A stretch of DNA of 64,000 nucleotides from Chelatococcus sambhunathii (lineage in GTDB: Bacteria > Pseudomonadota > Alphaproteobacteria > Rhizobiales > Beijerinckiaceae), in assembly GCF_001418005.1 (NCBI RefSeq), contig NZ_LIOL01000003.1:248001-312000 (forward strand), given 5' to 3'. Under the pieces are notes generated by a model that was not told where the DNA came from, made no database searches, and saw only the letters and a list, made by a program, of their open reading frames with translations. Each line of letters starts with the position of its first letter. Position 1 is the first letter of the stretch. The position numbers and the translations under genes were made by a program. This document shows positions 1-7,727 of this stretch, piece after piece.

Positions 1-136
1 GCTGCAGTGCGGCTATGACGGCGGCGCCTATGCGGAGGCCTTCTCCTTCTCGCCGCGCTTTCCCTTCAGCGACATTCGCGGCCTGCTGCCGCCGGCGCCG
101 CCGCTGCGCCCGCTCGGCCGGCCGTTATCCCGCTAG
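1..136 (+). CDS. C-terminal end of an unidentified protein (partial)
   Basis: An open frame enters from the left edge (first full codon at base 2) and stops with TAG at 134-136, leaving about 44 residues rich in Pro, Leu and Arg. No motif is recognisable, so no function is given. Its stop lies in a CTAG that also supplies the stop of the converging LysR gene, so the two genes overlap by 4 bp. The regular third-position GC supports real coding sequence, but the tail is too short to classify. Confidence 0.5.
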   Translation, partial: LQCGYDGGAYAEAFSFSPRFPFSDIRGLLPPAPPLRPLGRPLSR

Positions 137-996
137 CGCCCGCGCGCCTCGCCGATGAGCGCCTCGATCAGCCGCCGGCGCCGCGAGTTGCGCGGCCAGA
201 TCAGCCCGATGCGCCGGGTGATGGCGAGGCCCGACACCGGCAGCTTGGCGATGGCGAGCCCCTCGGGCCAGGGCGGCGGCCAGTCGGGCAGCAGCGCGAC
301 GCCGAGGCCGCGGTCGACCAGCACCGCGATGGCATCGAGCGCGTCGAGCTCGAATCGCTCGCGCGGCCGGATGCCGAGCCGGCGCAGCGCGACATCGACC
401 AGCCGCCCGCCCCAGTGGTTGCGGTCGTAGCGGATGAAGGGCTCGCTCGCGAGAAGCCGCAGCGGGTCCTCTCTCGCCCGCTCGCCCGGCGCGACGAGGA
501 CGATGGGCTCCTCCCCCAGCAGGACGAAGGCGTGGGTCTTGGGCGGCGCGAAGGGCGGCTCGACGATGAGCGCCGCATCGAGCTCGCCGCCGATCACCCG
601 ATCGTAGAGCTCGATCGAGTTGCCCGGCTGCACATAGATCTCGACCTGCGGATGGTTGGCGGCGAGGCGTGCCAGCACGCCCGGCAGAAGGCCGGTGACA
701 GCGGTGGCGATGGCGCCGATGCGCAGTTCGCCCGCCGGCGTGTCGGCGAGGGCGAGCGCCTTGAGCTCGCGTTCGTCGTTGAGGAGGCGGCGCGCCCGCT
801 TGATGACGGCGGCACCGGCTTCCGTCGGCTGCATGGTGCGCCCGGCACGGGCAAGGAGGGAGGTGCCGAGCTCGGCCTCGAGCGCCCTGACGCGCTGGGC
901 CACGGCGGCGGGCGTGATGGCGAGGCGCCGTGCCGCCTCGGCCATGGAGCCGTGGTCCGCCACGGCGATGAAACTCTCGAGGAAGCGCGTATCCAT
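133..996 (-). CDS. LysR-family transcriptional regulator
   Basis: This 287-residue protein has the LysR layout: an N-terminal winged helix-turn-helix (residues about 3-60, starting MDTRFLESFIAVADHGSMAEAA) and an effector-binding domain from about residue 90. It is divergent from the DapA-family lyase gene at 1121 with 124 bp between the starts, the usual arrangement for a LysR protein controlling its neighbour. The gap holds a dyad of the LysR type (1007-1037). The inducer is unknown but is probably the substrate of that lyase. The ATG at 996 is the natural start and the length is normal for the family. Confidence 0.9.
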   Translation of the reverse strand: MDTRFLESFIAVADHGSMAEAARRLAITPAAVAQRVRALEAELGTSLLARAGRTMQPTEAGAAVIKRARRLLNDERELKALALADTPAGELRIGAIATAVTGLLPGVLARLAANHPQVEIYVQPGNSIELYDRVIGGELDAALIVEPPFAPPKTHAFVLLGEEPIVLVAPGERAREDPLRLLASEPFIRYDRNHWGGRLVDVALRRLGIRPRERFELDALDAIAVLVDRGLGVALLPDWPPPWPEGLAIAKLPVSGLAITRRIGLIWPRNSRRRRLIEALIGEARGR

Positions 997-1004
997 CGAA
1001 CAGG

Positions 1005-1037
1005 AAATCTATCGTTTGAAGAAACAACAATAGAGAT
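1005..1037. promoter_or_regulatory. Candidate LysR binding site between divergent genes
   Basis: The lysR/lyase gap is AT-rich compared with its surroundings. It holds ATCTAT at 1007-1012 and ATAGAGAT at 1030-1037, an imperfect inverted repeat. LysR proteins usually bind such a dyad and activate the divergent gene while repressing themselves. This is inferred from position and symmetry only. Confidence 0.35.
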
Positions 1038-1120
1038 TTTATTTCGAAGGGCCAGCGGCGATGAGTGGGCAGGAAGGGTGCTATCCCGAAGCCGCCCGAG
1101 CGATTGTCACGGAGACGACC

Positions 1121-2056
1121 ATGCCCCTCACCAATGAAGCCCGCGGCGTGTTCCCCATCGCGCCGACGCCCTTTTCCCCATCGGGCGAGATCGACTGGGC
1201 AAGCGTCGACCGGCTGTTCGACTTCTATCGCGAGATCGGCGCCGACGGCCTGACGGTGCTCGGCATCATGGGCGAGGCGCCCAAGCTGGAGGTCGAGGAA
1301 TCGGTTGCGCTCGTCAGGCGCTGCCTCGCGCGCGTCGGCAACCTGCCCGTCATCGTCGGCGTCTCGGCACCGGGCTTCGCCGCCATGCGCGCCATGGCGC
1401 GCTCGGCCATGGATCTTGGTGCAGCCGGCGTGATGATTGCGCCGCCGTCGTCGCTGCGTACCGACGACCAGATCGTCACCTATTACGCCCAGGCGGTGGA
1501 GGCGATCGGCACCGACGTTCCCTTCGTCATCCAGGATTATCCGCTGACGCTCTCGGTCGTCATGACGCCCGGCGTCATCCGCCGCATCGTCATGGACAAT
1601 CCCTCCTGCGTGATGCTGAAGCACGAGGACTGGCCTGGCCTCGAGAAGATTTCGGCGCTGCGCCGCTTCCAGCAGGACGGGTCCATGCGGCCGATTGCGA
1701 TCCTGTGCGGCAACGGCGGCCTCTTCCTCGATTTCGAGGTGGAGCGCGGCGCCGACGGCGCCAACACCGGCTATGCCTTCCCCGAGATGCTGATCGACGT
1801 CGTCCGGTTGCAGGCGCGCGGCGAGCGCGATGCGGCCCATGACATCTTCGACGCGCATCTGCCGCTGCTGCGTTACGAGCAGCAGCCGGGCGTCGGCCTC
1901 GCCGTCCGCAAATATGTCATGATGCGCCGCGGCATCCTCGCCTCCGATGCGCAGCGCAAGCCGGCGGGCCGCTTGTCCGAGATGGCCGTGGCCGAGATCG
2001 ACTATCTCCTCAAGCGCCTCGCCACCCGCGACCCGCGCGCCGCCGGGCTCGTCTGA
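1121..2056 (+). CDS. Dihydrodipicolinate synthase (DapA/NAL) family lyase
   Basis: The product is a 311-residue class I aldolase/lyase of the DapA/N-acetylneuraminate lyase family, a TIM barrel that cleaves or condenses pyruvate-like 2-keto acids through a Schiff base. Visible are GIMGE (48-52, the GxxGE substrate-binding signature), Tyr140 in QDYP and the Schiff-base Lys167 in MLKHED. The ATG at 1121, preceded by GGAG at 1111-1114, was chosen over an upstream in-frame ATG at 1061 because the family starts near here. With a divergent LysR and no lysine-pathway neighbours, a catabolic sugar-acid role is more likely than lysine synthesis. The exact substrate is not known. Confidence 0.85.
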   Translation: MPLTNEARGVFPIAPTPFSPSGEIDWASVDRLFDFYREIGADGLTVLGIMGEAPKLEVEESVALVRRCLARVGNLPVIVGVSAPGFAAMRAMARSAMDLGAAGVMIAPPSSLRTDDQIVTYYAQAVEAIGTDVPFVIQDYPLTLSVVMTPGVIRRIVMDNPSCVMLKHEDWPGLEKISALRRFQQDGSMRPIAILCGNGGLFLDFEVERGADGANTGYAFPEMLIDVVRLQARGERDAAHDIFDAHLPLLRYEQQPGVGLAVRKYVMMRRGILASDAQRKPAGRLSEMAVAEIDYLLKRLATRDPRAAGLV

Positions 2057-2115
2057 CGCTCCTTCAGGAGGTCGTCTGCTTCGCCTGATACCAGGGCCTC
2101 GGATGGCCCGTTGAC

Positions 2116-2155
2116 CCTTCTCCCCGCATGCAAGTCGGACTTGCACATCAGAAGG
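2116..2155. repeat. Nested inverted repeat downstream of the DapA-family gene
   Basis: TGCAAGTC (2129-2136) and GACTTGCA (2138-2145) form a perfect 8-bp inverted repeat around one G. It is flanked by a second pair, CCTTCT (2116-2121) and AGAAGG (2150-2155). It could fold as a 40-nt hairpin, a terminator-like or REP-like element. It lies in the 354-bp gap 2057-2410; apart from this, the promoter and the operator further on I see no gene in that gap. Confidence 0.45.
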
Positions 2156-2306
2156 TGGACCCCGGCCCTGCTCAGTTTCCGCTGCGGGAGAGGCGCGGCC
2201 GCATTCTTGCTGTATAATCCCTCTTTTCCGGTCCATAGCCACTGCCTCATTGCCTGGCGCCGTTCCCGGCGCCGCCGCAGCGTCACGGGCCTTGCCCGGG
2301 CGGTGC

Positions 2307-2335
2307 TTGACAGGTCGCCGCTCTCGCCCAATAGT
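2307..2335 (+). promoter_or_regulatory. Sigma-70-type promoter of the importer/catabolic operon
   Basis: A perfect -35 hexamer TTGACA (2307-2312) is followed after 17 bp by AATAGT (2330-2335), which matches the -10 consensus at four of six positions. It points at the permease gene starting at 2411 and the seven genes behind it. The -10 overlaps the start of a palindromic operator at 2333-2354. Confidence 0.55.
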
Positions 2336-2354
2336 AACTACCTGATGAGTTACT
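2333..2354. promoter_or_regulatory. Palindromic operator overlapping the -10 and start site
   Basis: AGTAACT (2333-2339) and AGTTACT (2348-2354) are perfect inverted repeats separated by 8 bp. The site covers the 3' end of the -10 and the expected transcription start, a position typical of repression by steric block. The TetR-family gene at 9868, directly after the operon, is the obvious candidate to bind it. Confidence 0.5.
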
Positions 2355-2410
2355 TAAGAGCGTGATCACACGCCCGCGCGATTCTCGCGCTTCATCGGGA
2401 GGACGGCACC

Positions 2411-3232
2411 ATGGCCCCAGCCGCGGGTTCTCGTGCGAGCGGACGCATGCTTGTGCAATGGCTCGATTCGGCCTGGGTGCGGCCGGTGGGTCTCATGGTC
2501 GTCGTCGTCGTTCTATGGGAACTGGCGGTCAGGCTCTTCGCCATCCCGCCCTATCTGGTGCCCAAGCCGTGGGACGTCATCCTCGTCCTCGTCCACGACC
2601 GCGACATGCTGCTCGCCGAATCGATGCCGACGACGATTGCCACCATCGGCGGCTTTGCCCTTTCGGTCGCCGTCGGCATTCCGCTCGCCATGCTCATCGC
2701 CGGTTCGCGCACGGTGGAGGCCTATCTCTATCCGCTGCTCGTCTTCTCGCAGTCGATCCCGAAGGTGGCGGTGGCGCCGCTGCTCGTCGTCTGGTTCGGC
2801 TTCGGCATGGCGCCGAAAGTCATCTGCGCCTTCCTGCTCGGCGTCTTCCCCGTCGTCGTCGCCGGCGTGCAGGGGTTCAAGTCGGTCGAGCCCGACATGC
2901 GCGACCTCGCCCGCTCGGTGAAGGCCTCCTGGCTGCAGACCTTCATCATCGTCAGCCTGCCGCACGCGCTGCCGTCGATCTTCTCCGGCCTCAAGGTATC
3001 GGTGACGCTCGCCGTGGTCGGAGCCGTGGTCGGCGAGTTCGTCGGTGCCAATTCCGGCATCGGCTTCGTGCTGCAGCGCTCCATCGGCAATTTCGAGCTG
3101 CCGACGATGTTCGCGGCGCTCACCATCCTCGCCCTCATCGGCGTCGTCCTGTTCTGGATCGTCGACCTCGTCGAGCGCCTGGCCGTGCCCTGGCACGCCA
3201 GCCAGCGCGCCGACGTCATCGCGACCGCCTGA
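2411..3232 (+). CDS. ABC transporter permease, NitT/TauT (SsuC/TauC-like) type
   Basis: This 273-residue inner-membrane permease has about six hydrophobic segments and a cytoplasmic EAA-type loop near residues 160-183 (DLARSVKASWLQTF), where the ATPase docks. It is the first gene of an operon with a periplasmic binding protein (3299) and an ATPase (4315). The family imports small anions and nitrogen or sulfur compounds (nitrate, taurine, sulfonates, pyrimidine precursors). The four enzymes downstream suggest a sugar-acid or polyol-like organic substrate instead. The ATG at 2411 follows a GGGAGG-like ribosome site. Confidence 0.88.
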   Translation: MAPAAGSRASGRMLVQWLDSAWVRPVGLMVVVVVLWELAVRLFAIPPYLVPKPWDVILVLVHDRDMLLAESMPTTIATIGGFALSVAVGIPLAMLIAGSRTVEAYLYPLLVFSQSIPKVAVAPLLVVWFGFGMAPKVICAFLLGVFPVVVAGVQGFKSVEPDMRDLARSVKASWLQTFIIVSLPHALPSIFSGLKVSVTLAVVGAVVGEFVGANSGIGFVLQRSIGNFELPTMFAALTILALIGVVLFWIVDLVERLAVPWHASQRADVIATA

Positions 3233-3298
3233 TCCTCATCCCGCGCCAAGACGGGAGCACCGAAGCAACGCTCCGACAGAGCTTATGGGGAGGACATC

Positions 3299-4303
3299 AT
3301 GTTGAAGGCCCGGTTTGTGAAGATCTTGTCCCTGGCGGGTATCGCGGCGTTTCTCGCAGGCGCGCAGGCCGAGGCCGCCGACAAGGCGGTGCTGCTGCTC
3401 AACTGGTATGTCTACGGCGAGCACGCGCCCTTCTATCTCGGCAAGAAGAAAGGCTTCTTCGCGGAGGAGGGCATCGACCTCGACATCCAGGAGGGGAGGG
3501 GCTCGGCGCTGACCGTGCAGGCGGTGGCGGCCAAGACGGTGCCCTTCGGCTATGCCGACGTGCCGACCATGATCCGCGCCGCCGTGAAGGGCGCGCCGGT
3601 CGTCGCCACGGGCATCGCCCTGCAGAAGAGCCCCATGTCCGTCATGGGCTTCTCCGAGAAGAACATCCGCACGCCCGACGACATCAAGGGCAAGACCGTC
3701 GCCATGACGCCCGGCGATTCCATGTCGCAGATCTGGCCCCTGTTCCTCAAGCGCACGGGCCTCAAGGAGGGCGATTTCCAGGTCGTCTCCGGCGACGCCC
3801 AGACGAAGCTCAACGCCGTCATCAACGGGCGCGCCGACGTGCTCCTCGGCTATGCCATGGACCAGAGCATGAAGATCAAGGACGCCACCGGCAAGGATGT
3901 CTTCCCGGTGATGTTCGCCGACTACGGGATCAACATGGTCTCGTCCGGCATCTTCGTGCACAGGGACATGCTCGGCGAGAACCCCGATCTCGTGCGCCGC
4001 TTCATGGCGGCTGCGACGAAGTCGATCGAATATGCCGAGAAGCACCCGGCCGAGGCGGCCGAGGCCGTGCTCGAGGCCCTGCCCAAGGCGGGCAAGAAGG
4101 AGACCCTGCAGGAAGGCTTCGAGCTGACGATCCCGCTCTATCACACGGACGAGACCAAGGGGCAGCGGCCGTGGCGCGTGAGCGACAAGATCATGGCCGA
4201 CACGGTCGATCTCCTGGTACAGTACGGCGGCGTCGAGGCGGCGTCGGCCGGGGATCCGAAGGCGTTCTACACGAACGACTTCCTGCCCGCGGCGAGCCAG
4301 TGA
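3299..4303 (+). CDS. ABC transporter substrate-binding protein, NMT1/THI5/SsuA-like
   Basis: The product is a 334-residue periplasmic solute-binding protein. Residues 1-26 form a Sec signal peptide (basic start, hydrophobic core, cut near AEAAD). The mature start, NWYVYGEHAPFYLGKKKGFF, is the hallmark of the NMT1/SsuA/THI5 fold, which binds small molecules such as sulfonates or pyrimidine precursors. A good ribosome site (GGGGAGGAC) precedes the ATG. Here the binding protein lies second, after the permease, unlike the other ABC operons in the window. The ligand cannot be read from sequence. Confidence 0.88.
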   Translation: MLKARFVKILSLAGIAAFLAGAQAEAADKAVLLLNWYVYGEHAPFYLGKKKGFFAEEGIDLDIQEGRGSALTVQAVAAKTVPFGYADVPTMIRAAVKGAPVVATGIALQKSPMSVMGFSEKNIRTPDDIKGKTVAMTPGDSMSQIWPLFLKRTGLKEGDFQVVSGDAQTKLNAVINGRADVLLGYAMDQSMKIKDATGKDVFPVMFADYGINMVSSGIFVHRDMLGENPDLVRRFMAAATKSIEYAEKHPAEAAEAVLEALPKAGKKETLQEGFELTIPLYHTDETKGQRPWRVSDKIMADTVDLLVQYGGVEAASAGDPKAFYTNDFLPAASQ

Positions 4304-4314
4304 GGGGTGCCGCG

Positions 4315-5139
4315 ATGCCTGCCGCTGCGCGCCGCTTCACCGTGATCAGCCGGGACGAGCCGGCCAGGACGCGCCGTCTCATCGAGATCCGTGGCCTGAG
4401 CAAGACCTACCGCACGCGGGCCGGGGACGTGCCGTCCTTGTCCCCGGTCGACCTCGACGTCGACGAGGGCGAGTTCATCGCCGTCGTCGGCCCCTCGGGC
4501 TGCGGCAAGTCCACGCTCCTGAAGCTTCTCGCCGGCCTCATCGCGCCGACCGAGGGCGAGGTGCGCATCGACGGCGAGGCCGTGCGCGAGCCGCCGGACA
4601 ATGTCGGCATCGTCTTCCAGAGCCCGGTCCTGCTCGCCTGGCGCACGCTGCTGCGCAACGTCATGATGCCCGTCGAGGTGCGCGGCCTCGACCGCGCCAC
4701 GCATCTCGCCCGGGCGCACCAACTGCTCGAGACGGCGGGCCTCAAGGGCTTCGAGGACAAGTATCCCTGGCAGCTCTCGGGCGGCATGCAGCAGCGCGCC
4801 GCCATCTGCCGGGCGCTGGTGCACGACCCGGCGCTGCTCCTGATGGACGAGCCCTTCGGGGCGCTCGACGCCATGACGCGCGAGCACATGAACCTCGAGT
4901 TGCAGCGCATCCACGGCGAGACCAACAAGACCATCATCTTCATCACCCACTCGATCCCGGAGGCGGTGTTCCTGGCCGACCGGGTGGTGGTGATGTCGTC
5001 GCGTCCCGGCACGGTCGAGGCGATCTACAAGGTCGACCTGCCGCGGCCGCGCTCGCTGGAGATGATGGGCGAACGGTGCTTCGCCGAGATCACCAAGGAA
5101 ATCCGCGGGCACTTCTATGCCCGCGGCGCATTGGACTGA
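4315..5139 (+). CDS. ABC transporter ATP-binding protein, SsuB/TauB-like
   Basis: The 274-residue ATPase completes the importer. It shows Walker A GPSGCGKST (59-67), a Q-loop (IVFQSP), the signature LSGGMQQR and Walker B LLLMDEPFGALD, followed by the H-loop ITHS. The start ATG at 4315 lies 11 bp after the binding-protein stop. The same frame stays open far upstream to 2362, but that part is a shadow of the other two genes, so this is not a fusion protein. It should work with the permease at 2411 and the binding protein at 3299. Confidence 0.9.
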   Translation: MPAAARRFTVISRDEPARTRRLIEIRGLSKTYRTRAGDVPSLSPVDLDVDEGEFIAVVGPSGCGKSTLLKLLAGLIAPTEGEVRIDGEAVREPPDNVGIVFQSPVLLAWRTLLRNVMMPVEVRGLDRATHLARAHQLLETAGLKGFEDKYPWQLSGGMQQRAAICRALVHDPALLLMDEPFGALDAMTREHMNLELQRIHGETNKTIIFITHSIPEAVFLADRVVVMSSRPGTVEAIYKVDLPRPRSLEMMGERCFAEITKEIRGHFYARGALD

Positions 5140-5143
5140 CGCC

Positions 5144-6532
5144 ATGGCCCCACGGCTTCGCCTCCTCGACATCGCCTGTTTCGAGCGGCTCGTGCCGTTC
5201 ACGCATGCCTTCCGCTTCGGCGCGGTGAGCGTGACGGCGGCGCCGCAGGCCTTCGTGTGCGTCACCGTCGAGGTCGAGGGCCACGGTATCGCGACGGGCG
5301 CCGCGGCCGAGATGATGATGCCGAAGTGGTTCGACAAGAACCCGGCGAAGAGCCCCGCCGACACCATCGACGACCTGCGCGCCGGGCTCACGCGGGCCGC
5401 GGCGGTCTATCGCGATGCCCGCGGCTTCGACACGGCCTTCGGGCATCATGCCCGCACGGTCGGCGAGACGGCGCAGGATGCGGCGCCGGCGCTGGTGCGC
5501 GGCTACGGCCCCGCCGTCATCGACAAGGCGATCCTCGACGCCCTGTTCAAGGCGCTCGGCGTCGACGCCGCGACGGGCCTCAGGCGCAACCTGCCGGGGC
5601 TCGATGCGCGGCTGACGCCGGACATCGAGGCCGGGCGGATCGACGACTTCCTCGCCGGTCTCGCGCCGCGGGCGGAGGTTGCCCTGCGCTGGACGGTCGG
5701 CCTCGGCGACGATCTTGCGGAGCTGCCCGGCGAGATCGCGCGCTCGTCGCTCCACTACCTCAAGCTCAAGCTCGGCGGCGACGTTGCGCGGGACCGGGCG
5801 CGCCTGGCCGAGATCGCTGGCATCATGGCGCGGGCGGGCACCATCACGGGCGTGACGCTCGACGCCAACGAGCAATACGACCTTCCCGGCCTCGCGGCGC
5901 TCGTCGAGGCGCTCACGTCCGATGCCGCCCTTGCTCCCCTGCGCGAGCGGCTGATGTATGTCGAGCAGCCGCTCGACCGTGCCACGACCCTCGCCCACGA
6001 CCTCGGCGACGTCGCTGAGGGCATGGCCTTCATCATCGACGAGGCGGACGGCACCTACGATGCCTTTCCCGAGGCGGTGGCACGCGGCTACCGCGGCGTC
6101 TCGTCCAAGGCCTGCAAGGGCCTCTACAAGTCGCTCCTCAATGCCGTGCGGGCCCGGGCGCTGAACGAGGCCGCAGGGCGCCCCGGTCACTGCTTCCTGA
6201 GCGGTGAAGACCTCACCTGCCAGGCCGGCCTCGGCGTGCAGCAGGACACGGCGCTCGTCGCGCTCCTCGGCCTTGGCCACGTCGAGCGCAACGGTCATCA
6301 CTATGTCGACGGCTTCGGGCCGGCGCCGGCGGAAGAGGCGGAGGCCTTCGCCGCCGCCCATCCCGACCTCTACGAGGAGCGCGACGGTCGCCTGCAACTC
6401 GCGACCGGCAGCGGCGCGCTCGCCACCCGTTCCCTCTTCCGCGTTCCCGGCCTTGCCGGCGGCGCCGAACCCATCTGGGGCAGCCTCGCGCGCCTCACTT
6501 CCCAATCCATTCTCGAAGGGCAGACATCATGA
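5144..6532 (+). CDS. Enolase-superfamily (mandelate racemase/muconate lactonizing) protein
   Basis: The 462-residue protein carries enolase-superfamily landmarks: KLKLGGD (207-213, the KxK base motif), the metal ligands Asp240 (LDANEQYD) and Glu274 (YVEQPLD), a third acidic site at Asp299/Glu300 (IIDEADG), and a lysine-rich stretch GVSSKACKGLYKS (318-330). These enzymes abstract the proton next to a carboxylate to dehydrate, epimerise or lactonise acid sugars. It is longer than most relatives (370-400 residues) and may form a separate branch. It starts 4 bp after the ATPase stop and overlaps the next gene by 4 bp, so it is part of the same transcript. Substrate unknown. Confidence 0.8.
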   Translation: MAPRLRLLDIACFERLVPFTHAFRFGAVSVTAAPQAFVCVTVEVEGHGIATGAAAEMMMPKWFDKNPAKSPADTIDDLRAGLTRAAAVYRDARGFDTAFGHHARTVGETAQDAAPALVRGYGPAVIDKAILDALFKALGVDAATGLRRNLPGLDARLTPDIEAGRIDDFLAGLAPRAEVALRWTVGLGDDLAELPGEIARSSLHYLKLKLGGDVARDRARLAEIAGIMARAGTITGVTLDANEQYDLPGLAALVEALTSDAALAPLRERLMYVEQPLDRATTLAHDLGDVAEGMAFIIDEADGTYDAFPEAVARGYRGVSSKACKGLYKSLLNAVRARALNEAAGRPGHCFLSGEDLTCQAGLGVQQDTALVALLGLGHVERNGHHYVDGFGPAPAEEAEAFAAAHPDLYEERDGRLQLATGSGALATRSLFRVPGLAGGAEPIWGSLARLTSQSILEGQTS

Positions 6533-7710
6533 GCCAGCGTACTCTCGGCATCGTCATGCACGGCATCACCGGCCGCATGGGGCTCAACCAGCATCTCATC
6601 CGCTCGGTCGCCGCCATCCGCGCGCAGGGCGGCGTGCCGCTGTCGGACGGATCGCGCGTGCAGCTCGACCCCATCCTGGTCGGCCGCAATGCCGAGAAGG
6701 TCGAGGCGCTCGCCAAGACCCACGGCATCTCCCGCTGGACGACGGACCTCGACGCCGCCATCGCCAATCCCGACGACACCATCTTCTTCGACGCGGCGAC
6801 GACGCAGATGCGGCCGGAACTGCTGGAGAAGGCGATCGCCACCGGCAAGCACATCTATTGCGAGAAGCCGATCGCCACCGACTTCACCAAGGCGCTCCGG
6901 ATCTGCGAGCTTGCCGACGCCAAGGGCGTCAGGCACGGGGTGGTGCAGGACAAGCTCTTCCTGCCCGGCTTGCAGAAGCTGAAGTTCCTGCGCGATTCCG
7001 GCTTCTTCGGCCGCATGCTGTCGGTGCGCGGCGAGTTCGGCTACTGGGTCTTCGAGGGCGACTGGGGCCAGGCACCGCAGCGCCCGTCCTGGAACTACCG
7101 TAGCGAGGACGGCGGCGGCATGATCCTGGACATGGTCTGCCACTGGCGCTACGTGCTCGACAATCTCTTCGGCGAAGTGAAGGCCGTCTCCTGCCTCGGC
7201 GCGACGCACATTCCGGCGCGTGTCGACGAGCGTGGCAAGTCCTACCCGGCGACCGCCGACGATTCCGCCTATGCCACCTTCGAGCTCGAGGGCGGCGTCA
7301 TCGCCCACATCAACATGTCCTGGTGCGTACGGGTCTATCGTGACGACCTCGTCACCTTCCAGGTCGACGGCACGCATGGCTCGGCGGTGGCCGGACTCAC
7401 CGACTGCGTCATGCAGGCCCGCCAGGGCACCCCGCGCCCGGTGTGGAACCCGGACCAGAAGCAGACGCACGACTTCTATGCCGACTGGCAGCCGGTGCCA
7501 GACACCGCCGTCTACGACAACGGCTTCAAGACCCAGTGGGAGATGTTCATCCGCCACGTCGTCGAGGGCGCGCCCTACAAGTACACGCTGCGCGAGGGCG
7601 CCAAGGGCGTGCAGCTCGTCGAATGCGCGCTCGAGAGCTGGCGCGAGCGCCGCTGGGTCGACGTACCGCCGCTGCCGCTGAAGGCGGCGCGGGCCCAGGC
7701 GGCCGAGTGA
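6529..7710 (+). CDS. Gfo/Idh/MocA-family oxidoreductase
   Basis: This 393-residue NAD(P)-dependent dehydrogenase has an N-terminal Rossmann region (VMHGITGRMG at 9-18, a loose form of the dinucleotide-binding glycine motif) and the family signature EKP at 112-114. A C-terminal alpha/beta substrate domain follows. Members oxidise or reduce hydroxyl groups of sugars, inositols and their derivatives. The start codon overlaps the previous stop (ATGA), implying translational coupling. With the enolase-like, DUF993 and TIM-barrel neighbours it probably carries out the redox step of one pathway. The substrate is unknown. Confidence 0.85.
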   Translation: MSQRTLGIVMHGITGRMGLNQHLIRSVAAIRAQGGVPLSDGSRVQLDPILVGRNAEKVEALAKTHGISRWTTDLDAAIANPDDTIFFDAATTQMRPELLEKAIATGKHIYCEKPIATDFTKALRICELADAKGVRHGVVQDKLFLPGLQKLKFLRDSGFFGRMLSVRGEFGYWVFEGDWGQAPQRPSWNYRSEDGGGMILDMVCHWRYVLDNLFGEVKAVSCLGATHIPARVDERGKSYPATADDSAYATFELEGGVIAHINMSWCVRVYRDDLVTFQVDGTHGSAVAGLTDCVMQARQGTPRPVWNPDQKQTHDFYADWQPVPDTAVYDNGFKTQWEMFIRHVVEGAPYKYTLREGAKGVQLVECALESWRERRWVDVPPLPLKAARAQAAE

Positions 7711-7727
7711 GGGCAGGGAAACAGGCC

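Noticed and set aside
1121-2056. Lysine-biosynthetic dapA
   Set aside because: The lyase is divergent from a LysR gene, lacks lysine-pathway neighbours, and departs from DapA around the GxxGE (GIMGE) and Tyr (QDYP) segments.
125-2242. A 705-residue minus-strand frame over the LysR and DapA-family genes
   Set aside because: Low-complexity composition with no known motif. It runs antisense to a clear lyase and through a clear LysR gene; high GC produces such frames.
2362-5139. A 925-residue open frame that could suggest a permease/binding-protein/ATPase fusion
   Set aside because: Its first two thirds are Arg/Ala/Pro/Gly-rich shadow sequence over the real permease (2411) and binding-protein (3299) genes in other frames. 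Only the part from 4315 reads as an ABC ATPase.
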